From Liolophura sinensis (taxonomy: Eukaryota; Mollusca; Polyplacophora; Chitonida; Chitonidae): a stretch of DNA of 64,000 bases. The position numbers and the translations under genes are program-made. The stretch is from the NCBI RefSeq assembly GCF_032854445.1, contig NC_088304.1:9003704-9067703 (forward strand), read 5' to 3'. Below the pieces are notes generated by a model. It made no database searches and had not been told where the DNA came from. It worked only from the letters and a program-made list of their open reading frames with translations. Shown here piece after piece: positions 36,901 through 45,129 of this stretch (positions within the stretch are counted from its first letter, which is position 1; every line of letters starts with the position of its first letter).

Positions 36901-37941
36901 GCTCATGTGCCGTTTTTATGAAGCGTAAGTCTATAGAAGTGTCGAGCTAACTTAGAACCTCGCAAATTCTGTAAAACAGAAAAACCCAGGAAATGTTTGT
37001 GGAAAGCTTGTTTTGTTTTCAGTTGATAACTCCCCGTTAGCTGTAAACTTGCACGGTCCTCCCCGCGCCGGGTCATACCAAACACTTTAAAAAATGATAC
37101 TTGTTGTTGTTGAGAATACACCCCATTTAAATACTGACGGGGTTGTGTGGTGTTTACTCTAATGGTCGCTACTGTTTTAAAAAGACTGCAACCAAGAAAG
37201 CAAATCAAATCTACATGCAATTGCGAATACATAAACAAAAATTCAGGAAGATCTGTTGAAAGCTGTGGGATGTATATTATCCCTCATTTTCATCCATAGG
37301 TCATCGTCCATCTTTAAATTCACGAAATGCAAGATTTTGTTTTTTATCCGTATCAACTTACCTTTAGTGAAAACAGCCTGGGAGATTTTGTTGTCAATCT
37401 CCTCAGCTCTTGTTTCGTCAATGTAATTCAGCGTTTTCAGGCAGTCAGGTATGTCGCAATCTTTATGCACCAAAGGAACGATTCGTAGTCCGTTCGTTGC
37501 ACTTTGGGCAACGGCAGACCTTAACTCGTAGTGACACCAACCACTGGTAACGAAGTCAGGGGAGAGAACCATGACGATAACCAGGCTCTTGTGCATCAAA
37601 ATATCGATGTTTTCGTGAATAGGGACGCCAGCGATAAAATCCCGTCCGCTAAAACAACATTTCAAGTTATGCGGGGGACTTTCAAGATTTTTCATTCGCT
37701 CTCGGACAAATACCTCGTCTGCTGAATCATATGAGAAAAACAGGTGGTATTCTTTACCCTGTGGAAGATCCTTGGCCACAGATTCACACAGAGCATTTAA
37801 CTCCCTTTCTCTGGTGACGAGCTCCTCTGTGTTCTCATCTTCTTTAACCGAACAAATTTCAACATTTTCATAGCTATTGTTCTCGTGACAAACAATTTCT
37901 GGCAGGCCATCTGCGGTTGCACCCAGTATGCATGTAGCCAT
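21763..37941 (-). CDS. Multi-exon gene: TIR domain joined to a TMEM268-like membrane protein
   Basis: Proposed coding exons on the minus strand: A 37941-37362, B 34311-34163, C 32701-32420, D 31631-31533, E 24964-24929, F 21942-21763. A ends in phase 1 and B starts in the matching phase; all later joins are phase 0. The product would be a cytosolic TIR domain (residues 65-190), a linker, two membrane helices (about 282-303 and 306-326), then a cytosolic region ending with a LP...RH...CLCQL motif. The order of linker, helix pair, VNxEL-like segment, short VYY...C segment and CLCQ-type end resembles vertebrate TMEM268 as I remember it. At least one exon between E and F may be missing. B and F have modest borders. 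The fusion is inferred; A and B-F could also be two adjacent genes. Confidence 0.5.
22095..22530 (+). repeat. Dispersed repeat family C, split by a SINE
   Basis: Family C landmarks are CCTCTTGTCAATTT, TTTTATTCTAAATGCATG, TTAAACAGAATTAGGTAAA, TAGACGTCACCTGTC and a 3' end near GCCCACCTGGAGAATACTG. Related copies are at 24545, 42010, 42357, 51755, 53855 and 54230. A SINE with a 12-bp target duplication interrupts it at 22174-22330, so family C is older than that SINE insertion. Confidence 0.7.
22162..22342 (+). mobile_element. 5'-truncated SINE (family A) with target-site duplication
   Basis: The body at 22174-22330 begins inside the element (CCCGGCCGTACGTGGGAAGG) and ends in the family tail plus AAATCAATAAA. 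It is flanked by a perfect 12-bp repeat TACACGCCCCGT (22162-22173 and 22331-22342). 5' truncation with a good duplication is typical of incomplete reverse transcription. Confidence 0.93.
22540..22700 (+). repeat. Dispersed repeat family C, partial
   Basis: Contains GGCCTCTTGTCAAATTACCC and TTCATGTAAATGTTTAAATA. A SINE follows at 22701 at nearly the same family-C position as in the neighbouring copy, then family-C-like sequence appears to resume (GATGGCCTACGCAGAATTAG). Confidence 0.55.
22701..22833 (+). mobile_element. SINE (family A), 3' part
   Basis: Contains GCAACTTGCGGATGATCGTG, TTGAGTACGGCGTAATACAC and a CAAATCAATAAAT tail. Its position within family C nearly repeats that of the SINE at 22174. 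Confidence 0.88.
23030..24544. other. Intronic DNA, no gene seen
   Basis: AT-rich, with a G homopolymer at about 23174-23184. A short stretch (about 23340-23440, with ACTCAGAAAACTGAGTCATA) recurs in diverged form near 33610-33670, so it is another dispersed repeat. No splice-bounded exon was found. Confidence 0.45.
24545..24745 (+). repeat. Dispersed repeat family C, partial
   Basis: Contains AGAGACGTACAGCA, GTCAAGTTACCTCAGTTAGA, TTCATGTAAATGCTTAAGTA and ATTAAACAGAA in family order. Confidence 0.65.
24929..24964 (-). CDS. Exon E: 36-base exon of the TIR/TMEM268-like gene
   Basis: On the minus strand a strong acceptor (TTATTTTATTCTTTCAG) is followed by 12 codons reading LALVYYNTEPCK and donor AAG|GTAAGA, phase 0 on both sides. 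The VYY...C spacing fits the short hydrophobic segment that follows the VNxEL region in TMEM268. Tiny, but both borders are good and the phase fits its neighbours. Confidence 0.6.
25111..25350 (+). mobile_element. SINE (family A), rearranged
   Basis: The 5' part (CAGCGCAGCGCATTGGCTCA, CTCACCAGTGCGGTCGCTGT) and 3' part (CCCACCATAATGCTGGCCGC to CCAATCAAATAAAATAAATA) are separated by ~90 bases of unrelated sequence replacing the middle. Confidence 0.8.
25351..26345. other. Intronic DNA, no gene seen
   Basis: AT-rich apart from a more GC-rich patch at about 25540-25690. No exon, RNA gene or recognised element. Confidence 0.45.
26350..26607 (+). repeat. Dispersed repeat family B, full copy
   Basis: Starts with GAGTGAGTGAGTGAGTG and GGTTTAACGTCGTACTCAAC and runs to GTCGTTGCACTATCCCCTTC. 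A run of about 14 C at about 26537-26550 makes a meaningless polyproline frame. This is the best copy for defining the family's 5' end. Confidence 0.8.
26708..27420 (-). pseudogene. hAT-like (ZMYM/TTF-finger type) transposase, internally deleted
   Basis: The minus strand shows a TTF-type zinc-finger region (FCFICQNATF, then AFxSKxFSNWKEAQCVF-like, REASKCHKEGVERLITLPA, HAEEKAEK; about 27040-27300), a frameshift near 27030-27090, then NIRHLCRQGLPFRG, GNLTQLLILHGSDDP, and abruptly the late-region motif INAVQDRFDQPEF with NLQDLLL. The catalytic middle that should lie between the LLILHG and RFDQP motifs is absent, so this is a deletion derivative. It lies in an intron of the TIR gene, same strand. 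Confidence 0.75.
27421..27553. repeat. ~130-bp direct repeat, copy 1
   Basis: CTTTTGCACCTTTTCGTGCT through CTTTGCATATACCCACAGAA to GACTTTAAAGACCAGTTGG recurs at 28452-28585 with about 10% difference. The two copies bracket the gag fragment. Confidence 0.8.
27562..27683 (+). mobile_element. SINE (family A), 3' part
   Basis: GTGGGTCGTGGGTTTCCACG through CCACCATAATGCTGGCCGCA to CCAATCAAATAAATAAATAA. It interrupts the repeat region next to the gag fragment. Confidence 0.88.
27734..28530 (-). pseudogene. Ty3/gypsy-type LTR retrotransposon gag fragment
   Basis: The minus-strand frame 28210-27734 (158 codons) reads like a retrotransposon gag: ALEQYLATKERQAW, FVLPNEDERLRCELEAIRQR, ESATAFNRRFKDLQSRAYP and RGYVRGLGDRWLSRKI. 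An upstream frame at 28524-28225 (basic and helical, RVNELQAIADGVTGLVNSLR) looks like its N-terminal part, separated by a stop or frameshift. No protease, RT or integrase was found nearby, so it is a fragment. Confidence 0.7.
28452..28585. repeat. ~130-bp direct repeat, copy 2
   Basis: Matches 27421-27553 in the same orientation (CTTTGCATATACCCACAGAA, GACTTTAAAGACCATTTG). Confidence 0.8.
28881..30450. repeat. 41-bp minisatellite, ~38 units
   Basis: Unit CTACAGGAAGTGGGCGTACA + TACTCTGATACACACTACTAC (41 bases), repeated head to tail with few substitutions (GGAAGT/GGACGT/AGAAGT variants; GGGCG/TGGCG/GGACG variants). There are no spacers, so it is not a CRISPR array. Because 41 is not a multiple of 3, open frames through it rotate and are not genes. 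It lies in the D-E intron of the TIR gene. Confidence 0.97.
30451..31228. other. Intronic DNA, no gene seen
   Basis: Follows the minisatellite. No exon borders in a useful frame and no element recognised. Confidence 0.45.
31229..31348 (-). mobile_element. SINE (family A), decayed, minus strand
   Basis: The plus strand reads CATACTCAAGAATATTTCCC, CAGCATTATGCTGGGATGAA and GACCTTCCCACATATG, i.e. the reverse complement of the family body with many changes. Confidence 0.7.
31533..31631 (-). CDS. Exon D of the TIR/TMEM268-like gene
   Basis: Strong acceptor (TTTTTGCTTTCTTCCCCAG) and donor (TTGCAA|GTAAGT) bound exactly 33 codons with phase 0 at both ends, reading AEREVNRELSKQNLVLYK and then KSRIIVSFSAAPTLQ. 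It follows the second membrane helix and matches the position of the conserved VN...L...N...L segment of TMEM268-type proteins. A longer open frame in another phase here is a shadow. Confidence 0.65.
31823..31945 (-). mobile_element. SINE (family A), decayed, minus strand
   Basis: The plus strand shows GAAGAGTATTTCACGTA, GGCGGCCAGAATTGCTGCAT and GAGACCTTCCCACATACGAC in reverse family order. Confidence 0.65.
32420..32701 (-). CDS. Exon C: two-helix membrane exon of the TIR/TMEM268-like gene
   Basis: Acceptor CCAATTAATTTCAG and donor ATTTCTAAA|GTAAGT bound 94 codons, phase 0 at both ends. It begins IDVDVDLLPLIDTVNKHW, then a Cys cluster (HCSRHCCCGSW) that could be palmitoylated, then two hydrophobic helices (TAIFFSALIQSVIALILILF and GITVGTFFLSLLLLLCV) parted by GISGGLIM, and a basic cytosolic edge CCRSRYISK. 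A tight helical hairpin of this kind would place both ends in the cytosol. Confidence 0.75.
34163..34311 (-). CDS. Exon B linking the TIR exon to the membrane exon
   Basis: Donor GCAGAA|GTAAGT is strong and phase 0. Two acceptors 30 bases apart (AAATATCAG at 34312-34313 and GTTGTCAG at 34282-34283) are both in phase with the phase-1 end of the TIR exon; neither has a strong pyrimidine tract. The codons read DITMFKNVLSDVNGCGIW, then LSADCLSKHGLTMRFPYPDE and QQVAKLRDVGAE. The hydrophobic-Gly-Leu pattern followed by P(x)PDEQ resembles the region before the helices in TMEM268. A separate gene starting at the ATG at 34303 is the alternative. Confidence 0.55.
34572..34690 (-). mobile_element. SINE (family A), minus strand
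   Basis: The plus strand reads GATTGGTGTTTTACGCCTTA, CCAGAATATTTGTCTTATAC and CCCACGACCATCCGCAGGTT, in reverse family order, flanked by ATTTATTTA-like tail sequence. Confidence 0.8.
34691..35956. other. Intronic DNA, no gene seen
   Basis: AT-rich, with an AATC tetranucleotide run near 35507-35525 and a short TA run near 35890-35907. No exon or element recognised. Confidence 0.45.
35957..36675 (-). mobile_element. LTR-like repeat, copy 2 (inverted relative to 18009-18747)
   Basis: Reverse complement of the element at 18009-18747 with modest divergence; outer limits are the TGTTATGTGAAC end at 36675 and TACAGACA at 35957. No flanking target duplication was found. It lies in the A-B intron of the TIR gene. 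Confidence 0.6.
37362..37941 (-). CDS. Exon A: TIR domain, first coding exon
   Basis: From ATG (37941-37939) 193 codons are open to donor AAAG|GTAAGT (phase 1). An acceptor (CCTGCTTTTTCAG) at 38000 marks an upstream 5'UTR intron. Residues 65-190 form a TIR domain: box 1 HLFFSYDSAD (66-75), the SPPHNLKCCFSGRDFIAG BB-loop region (88-105), LSPDFVTSGWCHYELRSA (126-143) and RIVPLV (153-158). Glu139 in WCHYEL is at the position of the catalytic Glu of NAD-cleaving TIR proteins, though Toll-type TIRs share it. The N-terminal 60 residues are acidic, with no signal peptide. The domain signals by TIR-TIR contacts in innate immunity, or cleaves NAD+. Without the splice the frame runs to a stop at 37243. 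Confidence 0.85.
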
Positions 37942-38001
37942 GTGTACGCCTACTATAGTCCGCTTTGTAGATTGACTTGGTGGAAAAGAAAGCCGTCACC
38001 T

Positions 38002-38897
38002 GAAAAAGCAGGTTTAAACTTGTTATTTATCACGTACCTGTAGGTATAATTCCTCATTCACTTTCCTTTTATTGACATAATTTGAATGCTTTGATTTAAT
38101 TTCATTGTGCTGTGCATTGAGAACAAATGTTCAATGCACAAGCGCCTCTTACAGTTATCTCCCGTGGAAATTCCCTCTTCTGTCTGAATGAAGAGGTCAT
38201 CTTAAACATGAAAAAGACTACCGGCTTAGAAAGTCAAACCAGAGCAGGGATGACAAATGGACCATCAAAAACTCTTAATTAATGATAAGACAGAAATTCG
38301 GTATAATATTCTAAATAATATACGATGTTTTGACCATATAACATTATACAGATTGGACTGCCAAAACATATATGTATTATAGATTGATATATTTTTACCA
38401 GAGCTTATTAGGACCATGAAACAACAACAACTTTTAAGAATATCATCCAAATGTGGAACAAAATAATCAGTGCATTTATAGTTCAAACATTATGAACGTT
38501 AAATAATATATAGCTGGCATAGGCATACAATGTATGTTGATTAGCCTGTATGATGAGAGATGTGACGTTAATTTCCATAATTTGTTAACTTTCAGTTTAT
38601 TTTTGGCAATATCTCAGAAATTTTGCCAAATTATTGCATACATGTCACGCCTAGTTCCAAGGGCTAGTATGTCTAGTAACGCCGACGTTTTTAATCTACG
38701 TCAGTAAACATTGCTATTGAAACTTGTATGTCAAGGCTTTTCTAACAAACGTCTCCATTCAAAGCTCATTACATTTTGCCATTTATATCACCAGTTAATT
38801 TTTATTTATAATCATAGAACATTAGCACATTATATCAACTGTTAGAGTAATGAAAACGCTAAGTGTACTAATTATTATAATATGTATTTATTTATTA
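38002..38897. other. No gene seen upstream of the TIR gene
   Basis: AT-rich; the promoter and 5'UTR exon of the TIR gene should lie here or further upstream, but I could not place them. Confidence 0.45.
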
Positions 38898-38985
38898 ATT
38901 TGATAAACGCTGTACTCAAGAATATTTCACTTGGTACGAAGAAACCGGGCAGAGCCCGGGGGAAGCCCATGGCCATCCGCAGAAT
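38898..38985 (-). mobile_element. SINE (family A) fragment, minus strand
   Basis: The plus strand reads CGCTGTACTCAAGAATATTT, GAAACCGGGCAGAGCCCGGG and GGCCATCCGCAG. Confidence 0.75.
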
Positions 38986-40305
38986 TATTATAGTAAGCGT
39001 TGCAACTCATACTGTATGATAATTTCTAGGCAAGCGTTGAAATCGTAACTACAAGTGTAATAAGGTTACATTAAAGATTTGCAATCGCAACCCTTAATGT
39101 CTATTATTCAAAGTATTAGAATTAGCTGTAAAATGTTAGCTGGCTGAAACAGTAAATTTCTGTAAGGGATATTTGAACCCTTAATTATTATATGGCTATA
39201 TTAAGCTCGCGGGAGCGGGTTGTGGCCTTGGGATTAAAGGTGCTTGCCTTTCACTGGAAGTGCAGGATCAAAACTGCCTTTATACTTTATACTATAGAAT
39301 TTTCCACCTTTACTGCTTGAAAATCCTTGGTCATAATAAGCTGTTGACGCTCGTGTGGCCGTTTCCTTAGCTCAAAGTTCGCTGAGGGCTATTTGTATTC
39401 CACAAAGGTGATGCGGGATATTTGTAGGTGAGATGTGAGAAAGTCAGTCAGTGACTTGCCAAAGAGAAGCGGTTTAGCCAAGTCATATGCATCCTCCGCT
39501 CTTAAGAGTGACAGTCATCATATAATTGTAAATGTCTGATTATTGTGATAAGTAAAGGTACAATAAATTATACCACTAAATGGATCAATAAATCCATATA
39601 TATACAATAAAGAAAAAATATATAAAATGTATATATTATGAAAAAATATTAAAAGGCATCAAATACTTTGTATACTTATAGACGCGTTTGACATTTGAGG
39701 TCTTTTACTTGTGGCACTGCATGACTATGCAGGCATTACTCCAGGATCAACTAGGGTCTTTCCCAACAGCTGGTGTGATATAACATTATTACATTAGAGA
39801 TTGTGATAACAACGCTCAGTGTAACATTATTACAATATGGGATGGCACGCCAACGTCTAGAGTACTAATTTTCATAGTAAGCGTTTTGGTTACACTTACA
39901 GTTGCTGTATACAGTGCTAGGCTTTGAAAGTATGTATGTATCTAATTCACTTTAACTGGGGCCGGGGCTGTATAAACATAGCGCGGTTTTAATATCTTCG
40001 CTATATTTATATGAACAAGTGCAATGAAGGAGCAACCGAGATACCTTTACACGTTTTCAGGCTTTACAGAAGGATATTGTGAAAGATTTAATTTGACGCA
40101 CTGGAAATTACTGACACACGTTCGTCTTTCTAGCATCATTCGAAAATGCGGACTACTTCTATTTTCCGATAGATATCTTCCGTAGAGATTATAATGTTAA
40201 TTTAATCCATGTACCTGGTCTTTGGAAATTTGTCTGGATATTGTTTTACCGGTTGACGGCCTGAAGTGTGATTTGGACACTTCGCTTATAATCACCCAAG
40301 CATTT
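38986..40305. other. Intergenic DNA, no gene seen
   Basis: AT-rich. A GC-richer stretch (about 39210-39420, starting GCGGGAGCGGGTTGTGGCCT) looks like the head of another degraded SINE, but no copy elsewhere in the window confirms it. Confidence 0.4.
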
Positions 40306-40395
40306 GACCTAGGGTTGGACGTTGACCTAGGATTGGGCGTTGACCTAGGGTTGGACGTTGACCTAGGACTGGGCGTTGACCTAGGGTTGGGCGTT
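40306..40395. repeat. 18-bp minisatellite, ~5 units
   Basis: Units alternate GTTGACCTAGGGTTGGAC and GTTGACCTAGGATTGGGC. Since 18 is a multiple of 3, it creates a repetitive open frame on each strand (e.g. NPRSTS on the minus strand), which I do not regard as a gene. Confidence 0.9.
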
Positions 40396-40659
40396 CCGAG
40401 TTCTGTGGTGCTATGCGAATACATGTATGAATCATCTTCTATTACGTATGCAGAGTGTGCTTAAACTACTGAACCTTTAGAATACAGAGACATTTACCTG
40501 CACAGGTCCGCGCTCTGTGTCTTTGTTGTCGTGTCTTACATGATTGATCCTTTCAGTACTGTTACATGCATTCTCGTCTCCACGGCGAGACATGTTTATA
40601 CCAGATGCATACACAAGCTATACACAGCTGAAGAAAATGTAGGTCAAAATTTGCTTATT

Positions 40660-40775
40660 GATTTACTTGGCGCCTTACGCTATACTCCAGAATATTCGCT
40701 CTTATGACGGCAACCAGCATTGTGGTAGGAGGGAGTCAAGCAGAACCCTGGAAGAGACCTACGACCATCCACTGA
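40660..40775 (-). mobile_element. SINE (family A), decayed, minus strand
   Basis: The plus strand reads GGCGCCTTACGCTATACTCC, CAGAATATTCGC and GACCTACGACCATCCACTGA. Confidence 0.65.
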
Positions 40776-40894
40776 TTCAAATGTGTTCGTATATGTGAAT
40801 GTGATGACGACACAGTAATTTTAGACCACTGATCACTGCATTTTTATACGTAATTCTGCCTAAGCTATGGTACTAAGAGTGTGTACGCATAGAA

Positions 40895-41080
40895 AAGCTA
40901 TAACCAGAGCAGCGACTGCAGTGTCGTAGTTGGTAAATGGTCACACGTGACCGGTAAATTCTTATCTCGCCTTTTTTCCTTAGGGTTTTGTTGTATCTAT
41001 TAATATAATGAAAGAAATGGTGCTCCCCAACCCCATCCGTCCTCTCCTCTCAGCATACGACTTTGCTATTATTATAGAAT
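40895..41080 (+). repeat. Dispersed repeat family C, partial
   Basis: AAAGCTATAACCAGAGCAGC followed by GGTCACACGTGACCGGTAAA and a TTAGGGTTTTGTTG segment, in family order but diverged. Confidence 0.45.
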
Positions 41081-42009
41081 ATGCCTGAGCAGATAGAATA
41101 AAATCTTATCTGAGGTAAATTGGCAAGAGTCAGTTACGTGTGTCCATTTACTACTACTGTCGCCAGTGCTCTGGTTTTACTCTCTATTCTATAGCCTTCT
41201 GTACAGAAAAGCGCAACTTAAGCACTAAACTCTTTAATCAGTTAGCATAATTTATGATTATATATACAGAGACCTGCTGTTCGCTTGGGTTTTAGAAATT
41301 TTATTCTAATTTAAGCTGCTTAAGGACAAAAATATACAGGTGAGAAAACGCGCAGTGAAGCGAGACCCTCCAATTCAAATCATTGGACCTTCTTACCTTC
41401 AGGTATCCCAGGGATATTGGTTTATTTACCCCATTTATTTAACGCCATATTCAAGAATTTTTCACTTAAACGATGACTAGATTGTAGAATTGTGCTATAT
41501 ATTAAGATGACTTACCTAGGTGTGATCTTTACTGCGCCCACACATGTATATATCTGCTGGGCTCTTATCTGGTAACTAATGACAGTAAAGGGCCGAAAAT
41601 ACCAAACTGGCTCTACAGTCTGGATATTTCCATCGGAAATTCCAGAGCTCATATTTAGGTCATTTTATGTTAATTTCCTTTGACGGAGAGATCGTGGTTA
41701 TTATACCTGTTCGAATACAAAGGCTTGACCCACATACTGGTTCTAACAAGCCCAATTTTGTTTGGAATTTTCAGTAAAAATCCCCTAAACCAGACAGTTT
41801 CATTTTAAAGTGATAGCTACACCTGCTCTATGTGTATCTCGGTAAATTCTTCACAGCAGAGCACAAACAGAGGAAGGATAAACGAGTGATTTCGTGCGGG
41901 TGAAATTGTCCATTATAAGGTAGGACATTGCTTGGAAAAACAGTTTTAAAAACAGGAGTGCGTGCATATCTGTATGTTACCTGTGGTTTGTCAGCATCTT
42001 GTCAACTGT
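41081..42009. other. Intergenic DNA, no gene seen
   Basis: AT-rich. Holds only a short family-A remnant near 41430-41470 (CGCCATATTCAAGAATTTTT, minus strand). Confidence 0.4.
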
Positions 42010-42345
42010 AATTAAAGACGTACAGCATAGAGAGTAAGGCCAGAGCAGCGACGACAGAGTGATAATGAACACAGCCTCTCGTCAGCTTACCTCAGTCAAG
42101 GCTTTTTCCAGCTATTCATGTAAATGCATAAATAGTAGCAATTTACAAGCCGCTCAGCGCCATGGTTTAAGCAGAATTAAGTTTTAAAGAATGCAGTGAT
42201 GTTAAATGCAATTTGTTAGACGTTACTGTTCTAGAATTACTGAAAATGCTGTGTTGTCATCATATTTAACATACAATCACATTAAAACAACGCAAAGGGG
42301 CCAGGCCTCGGAGATGTTTAGTCCACCAGCAGAATCCTGGTTTAT
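42010..42345 (+). repeat. Dispersed repeat family C, near-complete copy
   Basis: Contains TAATTAAAGACGTACAGCAT, GTCAGCTTACCTCAGTCAAG, TTCATGTAAATGCATAAATA, TTAAGCAGAATTAAG, AATTTGTTAGACGTTACTGT and CACCAGCAGAATCC. This is the best family-C reference in the window. Confidence 0.75.
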
Positions 42346-42356
42346 GCATGGATAGA

Positions 42357-42545
42357 GTATAATTAAAGACGTACAGCATATAGAGTAAAACACATAACCA
42401 CAGAAATACGGCCTCTTGTCAATTTACCTCCGTCAGGGATTTATTCTGTTCATGAAAATGTGTAAATAGCAGCAATATACACGCCCCTTAACGTTATGGC
42501 TTAAGCCCAATTAGGTAAAAAAAAAATTCCGGTGATGTTAACTAC
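42357..42545 (+). repeat. Dispersed repeat family C, 5' half
   Basis: Begins TATAATTAAAGACGTACAGC directly after the previous copy, giving a tandem pair of family-C elements. Confidence 0.7.
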
Positions 42546-44080
42546 AGTGACTTATCACTGAGAGAAAATTCTAAACCTGTGATTGGTCAATCCACGATGG
42601 ATGAGCTACCATATTCGACGAGCACGCGAGATTATTTTTTCTGGAGTTTTTAGCAGGTAACAGCAACAACACGTGAAAAACCTTCTCGTAACATTTTTTG
42701 AGGCAATGAAATTACATTCCCTCGCAAATTGAATGGAAAATAACAATCAGTTAACTTAAGGCAAGTATTTGTCTCTCAGCTCAACCAAGTTCCCTATTCG
42801 ATCCTCGTGTTCTTCTCATCGTGTGTGCCCTGACAACAATCTCGGCGTGCTGCCCTGCTAGATCTTCTGTCGTATAGCTGCATATAAATCGATCTAACCC
42901 TGCTCTGTGGATTATACAGGCATTCATATAGTTTACTTCATCATGATTCTTTATAAAATTCAGTTGCAGGCTGAGATACCTGTATTTTATTTGATCTGGA
43001 AATCATTCATGGACCACGAGTTTGAAATTTGAGTAGGATGTCATGCCTGTTTTCGACATCCCAGCATCACTGAAAACTGCCGACTGCTTCTCTCTTCCAT
43101 GTTACCAGCTTTATTCACCTTTTACATTTCTTACATATATCCCTTTGTGAAATGGAGTATGAAGTTATTTTGAAAAAGATTCTTTCCATTATCGGCTTGG
43201 AACGCCCCTTTACGAATTACGAGTGGTAGGCGAATGTCGAACTTAAGAGTGTATAGGTATTATCTGCGTTATGTTACGTTTACAATCCCCATAGCATTTT
43301 CATTCAAACCGTATGGAAAGATACACACAGTATCCAGATCCGTTCACAGTGGTGCATTTTGGCTGAAAAATTGACAAATGTGTCATCTATAGAAGGATGA
43401 AGTCATTTCTAAATTGATACTTCTGTGGCTCTAGTAGGGTCCTGTATATGGTGTGTACATATCTCACCTTGTAACATTTGATCCCGCGTATTGTGTGACG
43501 ATTTCAATCAACGTCACAAGTTACCGTTACCTTGTGATTATTGACCTTCAGCGTTCTTAATGGTTGACGACTGATATACGTCTATTTCGACACATATACT
43601 ACTTATACAGTTTTGTGTTGAAATGTTTCTATCATATTTCTCATTCATTATTTCGTTTTAATCTCATTTTGAAAAGAATGAAGAAAATAAAACTAGGAAA
43701 ATGTCCAATTCAAAACACTTACAGGGGTCAAATATATCCAGATATGTAACAAGCTGATCATCCCTGGTGTACAAACACTAGTGATCAAAGTTTGAAAGCT
43801 TTTTGTAGGCAACATGTTGAATTGATTCCAGTCACGGCCACGTGATACGACAGAGATAGCCTATATCTTCGTATGAAGAATTTAACGATGTCCTGTGTTT
43901 TCCCATTGTATTCCCCTGACAAGTATTATTTTTTTTTTGACAAGGTACGAGTCTAAACTTTGGCGTTTTTGTTCACATGTGGTTTGTGTTCTTTAGTCTT
44001 TTCCTGTTGATCCAGGCGGCCGGTTGTTGTATAACTGTGTAGATGTCAAGGTATGCTGATCAGCTTCAAATTCACCTGTA
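42546..44080. other. Intergenic DNA with a family-D repeat
   Basis: Apart from the family-D copy at 43045-43255, no feature recognised. The short frame at 43564-43749 has no support. Confidence 0.45.
43045..43255. repeat. Dispersed repeat family D, copy 2
   Basis: GACTGCTTCTCTCTTCCATG, TTACATTTCTTACATAT, CATTATCGGCTTGGAACGCC and TAGGCGAATGTCG match 16530-16790 in order. Confidence 0.55.
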
Positions 44081-45129
44081 GTGCTCGATGTGGCCAGTTT
44101 TGTTTCATATCATAAATTGTTCAACGTAACTAACGAAATCTGGGATCTCACCAACACGGCCACGTTGTTTGTCCTTGTAGGCGAGGAGAGGCTCTCTAGG
44201 GTGGGGCTGAAGCTGCTCTTGAAAGTCTGTCTGTTGACGCTAATGATGGTGGTGAGCAAAACGAAAGTGAGGTGATACCTGATGCTAGAGAACCAAAGAT
44301 CAGTGCACCGTTATGCTACATGGATGATAAGATTAATGTTTTGCTTGGAGGGTCTTAGAGGGTAGGGATATACTACTTAAGTGTTGTTGAGATATATTGA
44401 CAGTCAGAGTAAAAAAGAAGAACGGTCCTTAAAAAAGTCAACACATTTCAGGATATTGTGAAAATGAGTCAGGAGATCCCCCACCCCGCCCCACCCCCGA
44501 AAATATGCCCTGTTTTGTAGCGAAATAATTGAGCAAGCTACTACCGGTTTCAACGTCGTATGTCGACGTGTCTACAATACTTTGAGAGTTTAACTCGATG
44601 AAATTGCGAATGTCAGCTGTAATGGACACTGTGCAAGCTCTGCTTGACGTAAGAAAAGAGGTTTTCAAATTTGGTGACAAGACAGAAGTCTTTACGAATT
44701 AACCAATAACTGTGCACAAAAAGATTGTGCACAAAACGTCCAAGCAAGTCAAAAAATTCCTAATCCACGGGAAAACAGTTGAGACGCCTATTACGCCTCA
44801 GGAACCGGGGGAATCTAGCTGTCTGTCCAATCTCATGCATGAGCAATACCCTTTTGCGAAGCACTTAACTCTGAATAGTGGCCTGGGGAAGCTCTTGTTC
44901 GAAAATTCTACAAATCACGTCAGCGGGTCCCAGCCATAGAAAACAGTATGTATCACGTTTGTGGATTATAGTGGTGATTATGGGCCTCGTGGTATGGTGA
45001 AGATGAATTCGGCTATTCACTCTGAGTGTTTAGCTTTACACCCATGGACTTCCATATCTTTACATACAACTGCTGTTCTGTGAAAAGTTCATTACCTCTG
45101 CTTAGATCTCTGTGATACCTTTTACTTAT

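Noticed and set aside
40197-40464. Repetitive proline/arginine-type protein on either strand
   Set aside because: It is explained by an 18-bp minisatellite with no gene context.
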